64,000 nt of DNA. Source: Chryseobacterium antibioticum (GTDB lineage Bacteria > Bacteroidota > Bacteroidia > Flavobacteriales > Weeksellaceae). The notes under the pieces are model-generated. The model was given only the letters and a program-made list of their open reading frames with translations, ran no database searches and had not been told where the DNA came from. Where the stretch lies: the NCBI RefSeq assembly GCF_012927325.1, contig NZ_JABBGI010000014.1, forward strand, positions 1 to 64,000, in the 5' to 3' direction. Positions 26,882 through 35,732 of the stretch are shown piece after piece. Each line of letters starts with the position of its first letter. The first letter of the stretch is position 1. Both the position numbers and the translations under genes were made by a program.

Positions 26882-27259
26882 ATGAAGATTCATCACATTG
26901 CCATCATATGTTCAGATTATGAAGTTTCAAAGAAATTTTATACTGAAGTGATAGGCCTGAATATTATCCGCGAAGTGTACCGTGAAGAAAGAAAATCATA
27001 CAAACTTGATCTGGCCATCGGAGACCATTATGTTATTGAGCTTTTTTCATTCCCTGATCCGCCGGAAAGACCTTCGCGCCCGGAATCATGTGGTTTAAGA
27101 CATTTGGCGTTCTCTGTTGAGAATGTTAGCGTTAAAAGGGAAGACCTTATAGCAAAAGGCCTTATCTGTGAAGACATCCGCATAGATGAATACACTGGAA
27201 AAGAGTTTTTCTTTACCCAGGATCCGGATCAGCTGCCGCTGGAGTTTTATGAAATGTAA
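26882..27259 (+). CDS. VOC family protein (glyoxalase I-like metalloprotein)
   Basis: A 125-residue vicinal oxygen chelate domain protein. MKIHHIAIICSDYE carries the first metal His, YVIELFSFPDPP an acidic ligand, LRHLAFSVENV the second His, and PLEFYEM the C-terminal Glu. The PDPPERPSRPE segment resembles the SMU1112c/YaeR subgroup of glyoxalase I-like metalloproteins. The substrate is unknown. Confidence 0.85.
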   Translation: MKIHHIAIICSDYEVSKKFYTEVIGLNIIREVYREERKSYKLDLAIGDHYVIELFSFPDPPERPSRPESCGLRHLAFSVENVSVKREDLIAKGLICEDIRIDEYTGKEFFFTQDPDQLPLEFYEM

Positions 27260-27261
27260 AA

Positions 27262-27645
27262 TTAGTGAGCGTATCCTGTAAAAAAGCTGATCGCCATAAT
27301 AACAAGAACTATTGAAGAAATGACTACATACACGTAGTCTTTTTCTTTTAAATACCCGATCAGTGCGAAAATAATTCTTACCAGAGGAGTGAAAATTAAC
27401 AGCAGAATTCCCAGCTGGATAATCGCCATTCCTTCTCCTTTGCATAAAGAACTCCAGAACATTCCCCATACTTTTTCAGAAGAGGTACCCATATTAAGGG
27501 ACGAATATTTTTTAGGCATCTCAAAGCCTTCCACGAAAAGTTTGATAAAACCAATCAATGATGTTATTACAGATAAAATTACGCCTAGTCTCAAAAGATT
27601 TCCTACCGAACGGTTCAGATCTACATCTGTAAAATTCTTTCTCAT
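27262..27645 (-). CDS. DUF1634 family membrane protein
   Basis: A 127-residue protein with three hydrophobic segments (around residues 18-38, 72-92 and 103-122) and the N-terminus MRKNFTDVDLNRSVGNLLR. DUF1634 genes often sit next to TauE/SafE exporters, as here: its ATG overlaps the TauE stop (TAATG). It may be an accessory subunit of the exporter (inference). Confidence 0.85.
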   Translation of the reverse strand: MRKNFTDVDLNRSVGNLLRLGVILSVITSLIGFIKLFVEGFEMPKKYSSLNMGTSSEKVWGMFWSSLCKGEGMAIIQLGILLLIFTPLVRIIFALIGYLKEKDYVYVVISSIVLVIMAISFFTGYAH

Positions 27646-28475
27646 TATCTGAAGCTTTTATTGATACCGTTATACATCATGTAGACTGATAAAATAGTGA
27701 TCACGATCGCAAAGAATACTTTTAATTTCTTTGTTTTCGATACCATCAGTGTTTTTGATCCGATGAAACTTCCTACTACCACACCAATCAATACCGGAGC
27801 TACAATCACAGGAATGATCTCACCTCTCTGGAAATAGATCAGGGCACTTGCTACTGCTGTGACACCAATCATAAAGTTACTCGTAGTCGTAGAAACCTTA
27901 AAGGGCAGTTTCATCATATTGTCCATTGCCAATACTTTAAGCGCACCGGATCCTATTCCTAAAAGTCCGGACATGGCACCTGCAAACATCATCATTAAAA
28001 ATCCCGGAACTGTATTTCTAGCCGAATAGCTTTTTAAAACGCCTTTGTCAGGAAAAGTTCCGTACAGCTTCAGTTTTTCTTCAAGACTTCCCTTGATGAT
28101 CGGTTCCTGATGGTCAGGTTTTCCTTTAAGATTGAGAATAACAGTCAATAGAAGAATGCTGGCAAAGATGATCCCGATGGTATTGGGATTAAGCATTCCG
28201 GAAAGCAAAGCTCCCATGATAGCCCCTGCCGTAGTACCGATCTCCAGGAACATTCCTATCCGCATATTGGTAAAGCCCTCTTTTACGAAAGCTACCGCAG
28301 CACCGGAAGAAGTTCCGATCACAGAAATTAAAGAAGCACCGATTGCATAATGCATAGGAACGCCGAAACCCAGCGTCAATAAAGGAATAATGATAACTCC
28401 TCCTCCCAAACCCGTAAGTGAACCTAAAAGACCGGCTGAAACCGCACCGAGGAACAGAATAATGATTTCTGACAT
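27645..28475 (-). CDS. Sulfite exporter TauE/SafE family protein
   Basis: A 276-residue polytopic protein with glycine-rich membrane segments typical of TauE/SafE: LGSLTGLGGGVIIIPLL near the N-terminus and GAMSGLLGIGSGALKVLAM near the middle repeat. Predicted role is export of sulfite or organosulfonate-type anions, not shown here. It overlaps the DUF1634 gene by one base and is divergent from the DUF1543 gene (73-base gap). Confidence 0.9.
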   Translation of the reverse strand: MSEIIILFLGAVSAGLLGSLTGLGGGVIIIPLLTLGFGVPMHYAIGASLISVIGTSSGAAVAFVKEGFTNMRIGMFLEIGTTAGAIMGALLSGMLNPNTIGIIFASILLLTVILNLKGKPDHQEPIIKGSLEEKLKLYGTFPDKGVLKSYSARNTVPGFLMMMFAGAMSGLLGIGSGALKVLAMDNMMKLPFKVSTTTSNFMIGVTAVASALIYFQRGEIIPVIVAPVLIGVVVGSFIGSKTLMVSKTKKLKVFFAIVITILSVYMMYNGINKSFR

Positions 28476-28535
28476 GCTACAAATATAAAACTATTGCCTT
28501 ATTCTGCCAAACGTTTAAAAAAGATAAATTTGACG

Positions 28536-28543
28536 TATTTTTG
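28536..28543 (+). promoter_or_regulatory. -7 box for the DUF1543 gene
   Basis: TATTTTTG matches TAnnTTTG. It ends five bases before an ATG at 28549 and 17 bases before a second in-frame ATG at 28561, which supports the latter as the start unless the mRNA is leaderless. Confidence 0.5.
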
Positions 28544-28560
28544 CAGGCATGAAAAGTGAA

Positions 28561-29112
28561 ATGAAATTATTTTATATCATTCTCGGTGCAACACCCAAGG
28601 GCAGGAATATCGAGCAGCATGACGTTTTTTTCGGGATCGCAGAAAATCTTAAAGATCTCGTTCCTGATATGAAGGATTTCTGGAAAGAAGCCGAAGGAAA
28701 GATCCATTTAGACTGCCATCAGGAAGTGAAATTTGCAGACGGATATGAGGTGAAAATCGTTGAAAAAACAGATCATACCTCTGAAGATCAACTGTATTTC
28801 CTTAACTTAGGGGGATACAAGAAAGGCTTTTTTGAAGAATTTCACGAACAGCATCTGATGGTAGGGAAATCGATGGGGGAGATCATCAAAAGAGCAAAAG
28901 CTACAGAGTTTTATGCAACGATGGGGTTTGAAGGCGCCGTAAGCCATGTAGATGATAAACATGGTGTCGATATTGATGATATTTTCAATGTGAATGATAT
29001 CCTGCCGGAAAAAATGAAGGAAAAATATTCCATCGTCCTGACAAAATCTGATGCGGAAGATCAGAAAAACCCAATGGGGCTGGGATATTTAAAGATCGAT
29101 AAAATTCAATAA
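28561..29112 (+). CDS. DUF1543 domain-containing protein
   Basis: A 183-residue protein. The start was set at 28561 because a -7 box at 28536-28543 would leave almost no leader for the ATG at 28549; the latter would add MKSE. The sequence begins MKLFYIILGATPKGRNIEQH, with HDVFFGIAENLKDLVPDMK, a DUF1543 hallmark. No catalytic function is known. It ends 41 bases before purK, but co-transcription is unproven. Confidence 0.85.
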   Translation: MKLFYIILGATPKGRNIEQHDVFFGIAENLKDLVPDMKDFWKEAEGKIHLDCHQEVKFADGYEVKIVEKTDHTSEDQLYFLNLGGYKKGFFEEFHEQHLMVGKSMGEIIKRAKATEFYATMGFEGAVSHVDDKHGVDIDDIFNVNDILPEKMKEKYSIVLTKSDAEDQKNPMGLGYLKIDKIQ

Positions 29113-29153
29113 GACTTTCCATAAAAAATCTAATAGAAAAAATAAAAGTAAGA

Positions 29154-30266
29154 ATGAAAATAGGAATTTTAGGAGGCGGACAGCTAGGAAGGATGCTGAT
29201 ACAAAGCGCACTGAAATACGACGACCAATTTTATACGCTGGATCCGGCTTCTGATGCACCGTGCAACAAGATCTCTCATTTTACACAGGGAAATTTCAAC
29301 GACTATGAAACCGTCCTGAACTTTGGGAAAGATAAGGATGTGGTGACCATCGAAATAGAGCATGTGAATGCTGATGCTTTGGCCGAGCTTGAAAAACAAG
29401 GCATAAAAGTAGTTCCCAATGCCGCTATTATCAAAACGATCCAACAAAAAATCCTTCAGAAAGAATTCTATAAAACCTACGATATTCCAAGCCCTGAATT
29501 TCAGGTGGTATGGAACAGTGATGAAAAGATCATGATGCCGTTACCGTTTGTACAGAAAATGAATACGGGAGGGTATGACGGAAAAGGCGTTCAGGTGATC
29601 AAAACAGAAGAGGATTACCAACACTTATGGAAAGAGGCTTCAGTCATCGAAAGCCTTGTGGATATCGACAAAGAACTTTCCGTCATCGTTGCCAGAAATG
29701 AAAACGGTGAAACAAATATCTTTCCAGTGACAGAAATGGTTGCAGATCCAAAACTCAATCTTTTGGACTTCAATGTTTGTCCCGTTCTTCTTACTGAAGA
29801 TACTCAACGACAAATTGACTTAATTACAGAGAAATTTCTGAATGCTGTAAATTCTCCAGGACTTTTTGCTATTGAATTATTTTTGGATAAAGAAGGAAAA
29901 ATATGGGTGAATGAAACCGCTCCAAGATTACACAATTCGGGTCACCAGAGCCAGGAAGGGAATACCAATTCACAGTTTGAGCAAATGTATCGTGTAGTAA
30001 AAAATCTACCGTTAGCCGATACAGATGCAATTACCTATAGTGGAATGCTGAATTTAGTAGGTGCAGAAGGATATGCCGGAAAAGTACTATATGAGGGAAT
30101 GGAAGAGGTGCTTAAATTACCTGAAACCTACATCCATTTATACGGAAAAACGGAAACCAAGCCCGGAAGAAAAATGGGACACATCAATGTATTGGCTGAT
30201 TCCCGAGAAGAACTTATGGAGAAATTGGTGAAGGTGAAAAGTATGGTGAGAGTGATCGCTGAATAA
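29154..30266 (+). CDS. purK: N5-carboxyaminoimidazole ribonucleotide synthase
   Basis: A 370-residue ATP-grasp enzyme that carboxylates AIR with bicarbonate and ATP to N5-CAIR. GILGGGQLGRML (residues 3-14) is the N-terminal block, NTGGYDGKGVQV the ATP-binding loop, and EIAVIVARNENGE-like and NETAPRLHNSGH motifs sit in the C-terminal half. PurE, which acts next, lies at 38.7 kb and is not adjacent. Confidence 0.94.
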   Translation: MKIGILGGGQLGRMLIQSALKYDDQFYTLDPASDAPCNKISHFTQGNFNDYETVLNFGKDKDVVTIEIEHVNADALAELEKQGIKVVPNAAIIKTIQQKILQKEFYKTYDIPSPEFQVVWNSDEKIMMPLPFVQKMNTGGYDGKGVQVIKTEEDYQHLWKEASVIESLVDIDKELSVIVARNENGETNIFPVTEMVADPKLNLLDFNVCPVLLTEDTQRQIDLITEKFLNAVNSPGLFAIELFLDKEGKIWVNETAPRLHNSGHQSQEGNTNSQFEQMYRVVKNLPLADTDAITYSGMLNLVGAEGYAGKVLYEGMEEVLKLPETYIHLYGKTETKPGRKMGHINVLADSREELMEKLVKVKSMVRVIAE

Positions 30267-30292
30267 GACTTATACTTAAAATAAAGATAAAG

Positions 30293-30322
30293 GAGCTGTA
30301 ATGATGATTGCAGCTCTTTTTT
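30293..30322 (+). terminator. Terminator after purK
   Basis: GAGCTG (30293-30298) pairs with CAGCTC (30311-30316), reinforced by TAAT/ATTG, then a T run. Confidence 0.75.
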
Positions 30323-30346
30323 ATGTGATTTTCTCAATGTTATCTA

Positions 30347-30440
30347 TCCATCTGCTTCATGTGAATCAACTTGTTGATTCTGTTCTTGGCTTTCCTCAAA
30401 TCTATAGTATGATCTTAAATTAAAGCTTTGCGCGAAAAAA
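30347..30440. repeat. Dispersed repeat, copy B (GCTTTCCTCAAAT)
   Basis: CTGCTTCAT, TTCTTGGCTTTCCTCAAAT, ATCTTAAAT and CTTTGCGCGAAAAAA recur in the same order as in the copy at 25.05-25.13 kb. It fills the gap between purK and the convergent lipoprotein cluster. Confidence 0.6.
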
Positions 30441-30515
30441 CTTTAGTAGATTAGTGGTTTGAGCAGGCTTTTCTGAATGCTGTGAAGCTTGAATTTACTC
30501 TATTTTATCCACGTT

Positions 30516-30884
30516 CTACTTTTGAATTTTAGGAAAATCAATGCTCCATTTCTTTTCATTGGAATTCCAGATCAAAAAAGGGCCATCAAATTCATCAAGA
30601 TAAACTAATTCATAAGAGCCATTGCCGTTTTTTCTATAGTCAGGTTGTGCTCCAAGATCTTCTTTTTTGAAACCTAATTTTTCGAGTGTTTCCCAATCAT
30701 TATTTTCCGGAAGGTGATGATGGGTCTTTTTATAAATTTCAATATTTTGGATAAGACTGTTTCCGTATTTTATATCAGAACGTCTTGTGATGTTTATCGG
30801 AAGGTTCCAGTAGATTGTGAGGGATACAATGATTACAAGAAGGATGGAAATTATTACTATCGCAGCTTTTTTCATAACACTCAA
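30516..30884 (-). CDS. Small membrane-anchored protein of unknown function
   Basis: A 122-residue protein with one N-terminal hydrophobic segment (MKKAAIVIISILLVIIVSL, following MSV) and a soluble C-terminal part. SLIQNIEIYKKTHHHLPENN and the GSYELVYLDEFDGP stretch loosely recall pseudopilin or type II secretion-like C-domains, but no family was recognised. The start lies five bases after the stop of the upstream lipoprotein, so both are likely in one transcript. Confidence 0.65.
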   Translation of the reverse strand: MSVMKKAAIVIISILLVIIVSLTIYWNLPINITRRSDIKYGNSLIQNIEIYKKTHHHLPENNDWETLEKLGFKKEDLGAQPDYRKNGNGSYELVYLDEFDGPFLIWNSNEKKWSIDFPKIQK

Positions 30885-30889
30885 CTTTA

Positions 30890-31525
30890 TTACTTAATAT
30901 CTTTCTCCTCCACCTTTTCAAAAACCTTCTTGTCCTCATTCCACACAAAAGCATGGTAATAAACACTCTCGTCTTCAGGAGATTCTTTACAGATACTGGC
31001 TATAAAAAGCCTGCTGTTAAGGTTAAAGATAGCCCGGTCTTCCGCAAACATACAGGAAGTTTCCTCACCCAAAGGAAGTCCGTAAATTTTTCCATCGCGA
31101 ACATCCATCATTGATCCCATAATACAGCTTGCTCCACATCCGAAAATCACAGTGATGTAGTAGCGGGCAAAATCTGGGGTGCCAGATGCATACGCTTCTT
31201 TAATTCTTGTCCTGAAGTTATAAGCGCCTTCATCGCTTGAGAAATCCAGTTTTGCTTTTTTGATGAACTTATAATTCGAAGATGGGAATTTGTTGAAGGC
31301 AAGATCGTAAGAGATAGCTTCAGGTTCTGCACCCGGTTCTTCAGTTTTTATATTTTCAGGTTCCTTTATAACGGCTGTATCTGTTTTTATTTCTTCCGGA
31401 GGTGCTGCTGCGACAGTGTCGGCCAGTGCGGGTTGTGAAACTTCAGTTTTGACTGCTTCTTTTTTTTCTTTGCATGAAAACAGAACGGCCACCATCATGG
31501 ATATTAACAATAGATTGACTTTCAT
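30890..31525 (-). CDS. Lipoprotein of unknown function
   Basis: A 211-residue lipoprotein with signal MKVNLLLISMMVAVLFSC, lipobox LFSC and KEKKE after the Cys, a pattern of Bacteroidetes surface-exposed lipoproteins. A Pro/Glu/Thr-rich linker (residues about 30-70) precedes a C-terminal domain with SSDEGAYNFRTRIKE and FGCGASCIMGSMMDV, a possible Cys-rich loop. No family was assigned. It is 47 bases downstream of the antiporter gene on the same strand. Confidence 0.7.
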   Translation of the reverse strand: MKVNLLLISMMVAVLFSCKEKKEAVKTEVSQPALADTVAAAPPEEIKTDTAVIKEPENIKTEEPGAEPEAISYDLAFNKFPSSNYKFIKKAKLDFSSDEGAYNFRTRIKEAYASGTPDFARYYITVIFGCGASCIMGSMMDVRDGKIYGLPLGEETSCMFAEDRAIFNLNSRLFIASICKESPEDESVYYHAFVWNEDKKVFEKVEEKDIK

Positions 31526-31572
31526 TTATTCTCAGTGATTTATAGTTTTAAAAGTTTTTAAATTAATACTTA

Positions 31573-33696
31573 TTATTTAAAAATCTTCTGGATTACATTT
31601 CCAATCTCCATAAAATCACCATGATTTCCTACAGAACGTATCTCCGGACTATTCTCGTCAAATTCCGAGAACGGGAAGATCAGAAGGTAATTGTTATCAC
31701 GTAAATACCTGTTCAGTAATTCAGGAATAAGCCTCATGCGCGGAATGTAAGATTGCATGCCGCGTTTAGCCATCAGGACGATCAATGCTTCGTTTTCCTT
31801 CAATTTTGCCGCGGTTTTTTCACCATCCTGCCAGGTACTCATAATGATGAATTCGGCTTCTATATTGGCTTTTTTTACGATTTTCTGAAGAATATCAAGA
31901 ATGTTTTCGGGAGCATAAAAAACGACGTTTGCCCCGGAATTTCTGGCCACATTCCATACCCTCAGAAGGGCGTGGAAGAATCCGGCTTCCTTATGCGCAT
32001 TCTCCGGGATCATCACTGCATATTTTTTTATCGTGGAAAGAGGCTGTGCAGCGTGATAGACCAGCACATTCACATCGTCATTCTGAAGATAACCGTTGTA
32101 CAGATTATACACAAAAGAAGGGGAGAAGCCTTTCTCATCTTCCAGTCCGATGATCAGGTCAGTAATCTTCTGTTCCTTGATTACATTTTTAACCCCGTTG
32201 ATCACATCGTTATCATATCTTTTAAGCGTTTGCATCTTAACGTCAGCAGCGGAAGCAGCATCTGCAGCCTGGTGAAGAAGCTTTTCAGCATTTTTCACCG
32301 ATGATTCATTTTTATCTTCATTAATCACATTTAAAGCAAACAGATTCTCCGTATTCGAATGGGCTTTGATCAGGATTCCCAAATTCACCATTCTTTCTAC
32401 CGTTTCTTCGTGGTTGATGGCCAACAGGATGTTTTCCTCTTCATGGCTGTTGCCGGAAACCGTATCTTCATTGTCGCTTTCTGCAATCTTTTGAGCACTT
32501 GCCATTGAGATGAATGAGGAGATGGTACAGGAAATAAGGATCAGAAGAATACTTCCGTTCAGGACGTGCTCATTCAGTAATCTTACCGGTTCGCCGGTTT
32601 CTGTTTCAGAAAGGATGATGTTATACCCAACCATAACGGAGGCTAATGTTGCTGCTGCAGAAGCAGAACTCAGTCCGAAAATCAGTTTCCCTTCCTCTTT
32701 GGAAAGCCTGAATGTCTTTTGGGTCATCACCGCTGAAATATATTTTCCTCCGATGGATGCCACAAGCATAATTCCTGCCACCTCAAGTGTTTCCCAGCTT
32801 TTAAAGAACACCTTAAAATCGATCAGCATTCCCACACTGATCAGGAAGAACGGAATGAAGATAGCATTTCCTACAAATTCTACACGGTTCATCAGTGATG
32901 AGGTGTGAGGAATTAACCTATTTAACGCTAATCCGGCGAAAAAAGCCCCGATAATGGCTTCTACTCCGGCAAGTTCAGCAAGCATGGCTGCCAGATAGAT
33001 CATCACAAGCACAAAAATATATTGTGAAATTTTATCATCCACCTTTTTGAAAAACCACCGTCCGATAATGGGAAATATGATCAGAACAATAAGTGCAAAT
33101 ACAATAAATGAAACAGAAAGTTTAACCCAAAATTCGGTCCCTACATCTCCCTGTGACATTCCTACAATCACGGCAAGCACCAAAAGTGCCAGAATATCTG
33201 TGATCATTGTTCCGCCAACGGTAATATTTACGGCTTTATTTTTTGCAATTCCCAGTTTACTCACCAGCGGATAAGCGATCAGCGTATGGGAAGAAAAAAG
33301 ACTGGCAAAAAGGATTGATGTCAGTATAGAAAAATGAAGGAGATAATAAGCTCCGAGATACCCGAGAACAAAAGGAACAATAAAGGTATAGAGCCCGAAA
33401 GTAAGACTTTTCCATTTGTTCTTTTTGAAATCTCCCATATCAATCTCTAATCCTGCCAGAAACATGATGTAGAGAAGTCCTGTAGTTCCTGTAACCACAA
33501 TGCTGCTGTCTCTGGCAAGCACATTGAAACCGTTTGGACCTATTACCGCACCGGCAATGATCAGTCCCAGAAGATGGGGAACTTTAATTTTATTCAGAAG
33601 AAGGGGAGCGGCAAGGATGATGACGAGCACCAACAGGAATTTCAATACCGGATCTTCTATAGGAAAACTCAGATTATGTATACTCAGTAAAATCAT
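31573..33696 (-). CDS. Cation:proton antiporter (CPA2 family) with C-terminal USP-like region
   Basis: A 707-residue protein. The N-terminal ~390 residues form a Na+/H+ exchanger domain with about twelve membrane segments: LLGLIIAGAVIGPNGFN, YIMFLAGLEIDM and GGTMITDILALLVLAV are typical. The C-terminal ~300 residues are cytoplasmic and resemble two USP-like (universal stress protein-like) lobes, with DLIIGLEDEKGF and NALIVLMAKRG-type strands. Predicted role is cation or pH homeostasis. It lies seven bases after the lipoprotein at 33704, suggesting one transcript. Confidence 0.9.
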   Translation of the reverse strand: MILLSIHNLSFPIEDPVLKFLLVLVIILAAPLLLNKIKVPHLLGLIIAGAVIGPNGFNVLARDSSIVVTGTTGLLYIMFLAGLEIDMGDFKKNKWKSLTFGLYTFIVPFVLGYLGAYYLLHFSILTSILFASLFSSHTLIAYPLVSKLGIAKNKAVNITVGGTMITDILALLVLAVIVGMSQGDVGTEFWVKLSVSFIVFALIVLIIFPIIGRWFFKKVDDKISQYIFVLVMIYLAAMLAELAGVEAIIGAFFAGLALNRLIPHTSSLMNRVEFVGNAIFIPFFLISVGMLIDFKVFFKSWETLEVAGIMLVASIGGKYISAVMTQKTFRLSKEEGKLIFGLSSASAAATLASVMVGYNIILSETETGEPVRLLNEHVLNGSILLILISCTISSFISMASAQKIAESDNEDTVSGNSHEEENILLAINHEETVERMVNLGILIKAHSNTENLFALNVINEDKNESSVKNAEKLLHQAADAASAADVKMQTLKRYDNDVINGVKNVIKEQKITDLIIGLEDEKGFSPSFVYNLYNGYLQNDDVNVLVYHAAQPLSTIKKYAVMIPENAHKEAGFFHALLRVWNVARNSGANVVFYAPENILDILQKIVKKANIEAEFIIMSTWQDGEKTAAKLKENEALIVLMAKRGMQSYIPRMRLIPELLNRYLRDNNYLLIFPFSEFDENSPEIRSVGNHGDFMEIGNVIQKIFK

Positions 33697-33703
33697 GGGT
33701 GTT

Positions 33704-34270
33704 TTATTTGGTGGAACGTACTAATTCAACAGAAAATCTGGCTGTACAGCCGTTATCAGCTATAATGGTTCTTGTTCCTTTCATTTTGTTGTCCGAAATA
33801 TCATTAAGCAGAACATTCATTTCTACTTTTTTTTGCGAAGTGGAATCTGTCCTGAAATTGAGTTTAATTTCATTATTCTCAAATTTGCCGGAATAAATCC
33901 GTACCAGATTATTGTTGTTGATGATTTTTGCAGAAAGATGAATAGAATCACTGTCGAATTCCCAGATATCGGTACGCTGGTCACCTACTGCATAATCACT
34001 GCAGTTAGACTCTGTGCAGATCACCTTTCCGTTCCAGGTGCCGGAAATTTCTTCAGGCCACAAGGCTATCCTCACGGAATCTTTTTTTGAAAAAATGCTG
34101 TCCCTCATTTTTAACAGAGACTGATATTCGGATTCTTTTTTTGCGAATGTTTTTTCTTTTTCGAGTAATTGTTTTTCTCTTTCTGTAAGGTTTTTTTCTT
34201 TTTCCTTATAATCACAGCTGATTAATAGAAAAGAGGCAGCAAAAAGTAAAAAAAAAGTGTTTTTTAGCAT
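33704..34270 (-). CDS. Lipoprotein with coiled-coil N-terminus
   Basis: A 188-residue lipoprotein: signal MLKNTFFLLFAASFLLISC, lipobox LISC, then DYKEKEKNLTEREKQLLEKE, a charged coiled coil to about residue 55. The C-terminal domain begins RIALWPEEISGTWNGKVICT and carries a few Cys. No family was recognised. It sits seven bases upstream of the CPA2 antiporter on the same strand, so it could be a partner of it. Confidence 0.7.
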   Translation of the reverse strand: MLKNTFFLLFAASFLLISCDYKEKEKNLTEREKQLLEKEKTFAKKESEYQSLLKMRDSIFSKKDSVRIALWPEEISGTWNGKVICTESNCSDYAVGDQRTDIWEFDSDSIHLSAKIINNNNLVRIYSGKFENNEIKLNFRTDSTSQKKVEMNVLLNDISDNKMKGTRTIIADNGCTARFSVELVRSTK

Positions 34271-34374
34271 ATTGTTGATGTTGGTCTAAACAATATAAGA
34301 AAAAATAAGGAAAATATAAAATCTAACGGTTCATATAGGCTTGGATACAGGGACTTTTACATGCTTATTGACCT

Positions 34375-34500
34375 CCTGATGTGTGGTGGAGTTAAAATCA
34401 GGAAATAAAATCTATTCCCACAGATTCCTCAGATCTATACAGTGTTTTATTAAGCTTAAGTATCTGAAATATTTGTGGTTAAAGTAAACGGTTTTGTATT
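34375..34500. repeat. Dispersed repeat remnants before the EamA gene
   Basis: The 245-base gap between the lipoprotein and the EamA gene carries CCCACAGATTCCTCAGATC and TTGTGGTTAAAG, which match the CACAGATTTCACGG and CTTTGTGGTT motifs of other repeats in the window. No gene seen. Confidence 0.4.
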
Positions 34501-34515
34501 TTTCGATTTTACTCT

Positions 34516-35448
34516 TTATTTTCCTTCCACCTTCTGTTTTTTAAACATTTCCGGTTTATAATTAATAATAAAAACACCACAGATAATCATCACAGCCGCG
34601 AAGATAAATTTCAGGGAAATTTTTTCGTCCATGATCAGCCAACCTAAAAATATTGCAATAACCGTATTCACATAGGCTAGTATAGAAACCTGTACGGGAG
34701 ATATTTTAGTTAATGCATAATGGAAGGCGAAAAAGGCAGCAACAGATCCGAAAACAGCCAGATAAATCATGGCTGAAATACTTTTCAGAGACCAGTTGCC
34801 CAAGTTGTAATTTTCTGAAAACAGAAAAGCGAAAATAATCTGTACAACGCCAGCAAACAGAAATTGATAAAACAAATTCAGGGTTATATTTCCACTCTGG
34901 ATATTGAGTTTTTTCGTGAAGATAGTTCCGGAAGCCCATCCTGCGATGGCGCAGAAAAGGAAGATCATTCCCATTCTGTAATCGGGATTAGCAAGATCCT
35001 GTAGCCCATCCCAGAAAATAAAAAGAATTCCGCTGAAACAGAGCAAAACCCCAATCAAAGCCCGGAAGCTGAATTTCTGCAAACCAACCGCCAGACTTCC
35101 CAGGAATACCAGAATAGGAGAGCAGGCGCTGATCAGTGAAGCCAGGCTGCTGGATACGGTTTCCTCGGCAACGGTTGTCATCCCGTTCGCGACAATCAGC
35201 ATCAGTGAGGCGAAAATAACCTGATAACCCAGGTTTTTCCAGCCGATCCATTTGAATTCCTTTCTTGCAAGAAGAACCATCAGCATAATGACCGCTGCCA
35301 GAAACTGACGGATCCCGGCCACGAACCAGGCAGGAATAGTTTCCACCGCAACACGAATGGCTAAAAATGTAGTTCCCCAGACAATGGCAACAGTGAGAAC
35401 AGCAAAAAGAAGTTTGTAATCTTTCAAGGTAAATCTATGGTATAACAA
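34516..35448 (-). CDS. EamA/DMT family transporter
   Basis: A 310-residue protein with ten predicted membrane helices in two EamA repeats, for example AIVWGTTFLAIRVAVETIP in the first and PVQVSILAYVNTVIAIFLG in the second. The N-terminal WGTTFLAI and the C-terminal GWLIMDEKIS are typical of the drug/metabolite transporter group. The substrate is not assigned. Confidence 0.88.
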   Translation of the reverse strand: MLYHRFTLKDYKLLFAVLTVAIVWGTTFLAIRVAVETIPAWFVAGIRQFLAAVIMLMVLLARKEFKWIGWKNLGYQVIFASLMLIVANGMTTVAEETVSSSLASLISACSPILVFLGSLAVGLQKFSFRALIGVLLCFSGILFIFWDGLQDLANPDYRMGMIFLFCAIAGWASGTIFTKKLNIQSGNITLNLFYQFLFAGVVQIIFAFLFSENYNLGNWSLKSISAMIYLAVFGSVAAFFAFHYALTKISPVQVSILAYVNTVIAIFLGWLIMDEKISLKFIFAAVMIICGVFIINYKPEMFKKQKVEGK

Positions 35449-35690
35449 ACAAATATACCTGTTATGGAATGAATGGAATGGGTACAGTTTCGGTGATTTT
35501 TACTGATACAGATTGAGAGGTGAGTATTTAGCTAATAGAAAGCGGGATGTTGGAGGGCAGAAATTTAGATGAGTTATAAAGTGGTATTGCCGTCTGCATG
35601 AATAGAAGTAGCCCAACACGTTCAACAGCTATATTCCCTTTGGCAGTAGACCCAGGTTTTCCTGCTTTTTTCCTAATCACATATTTTTTA

Positions 35691-35698
35691 TACTTTTG
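35691..35698 (+). promoter_or_regulatory. -7 box for the AraC-type regulator
   Basis: TACTTTTG matches TAnnTTTG, 34 bases before the ATG at 35733. No clear -33 TTTG is visible. Confidence 0.45.
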
Positions 35699-35732
35699 TT
35701 ATTCTATGACTTAGATAAGTTAATTTAGAGAA

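Noticed and set aside
31753..32304. A 183-codon plus-strand frame within the antiporter gene
   Set aside because: Antisense to the antiporter C-terminal lobes; the translation has no domain and is rich in His, Phe and Cys, typical of shadow frames.
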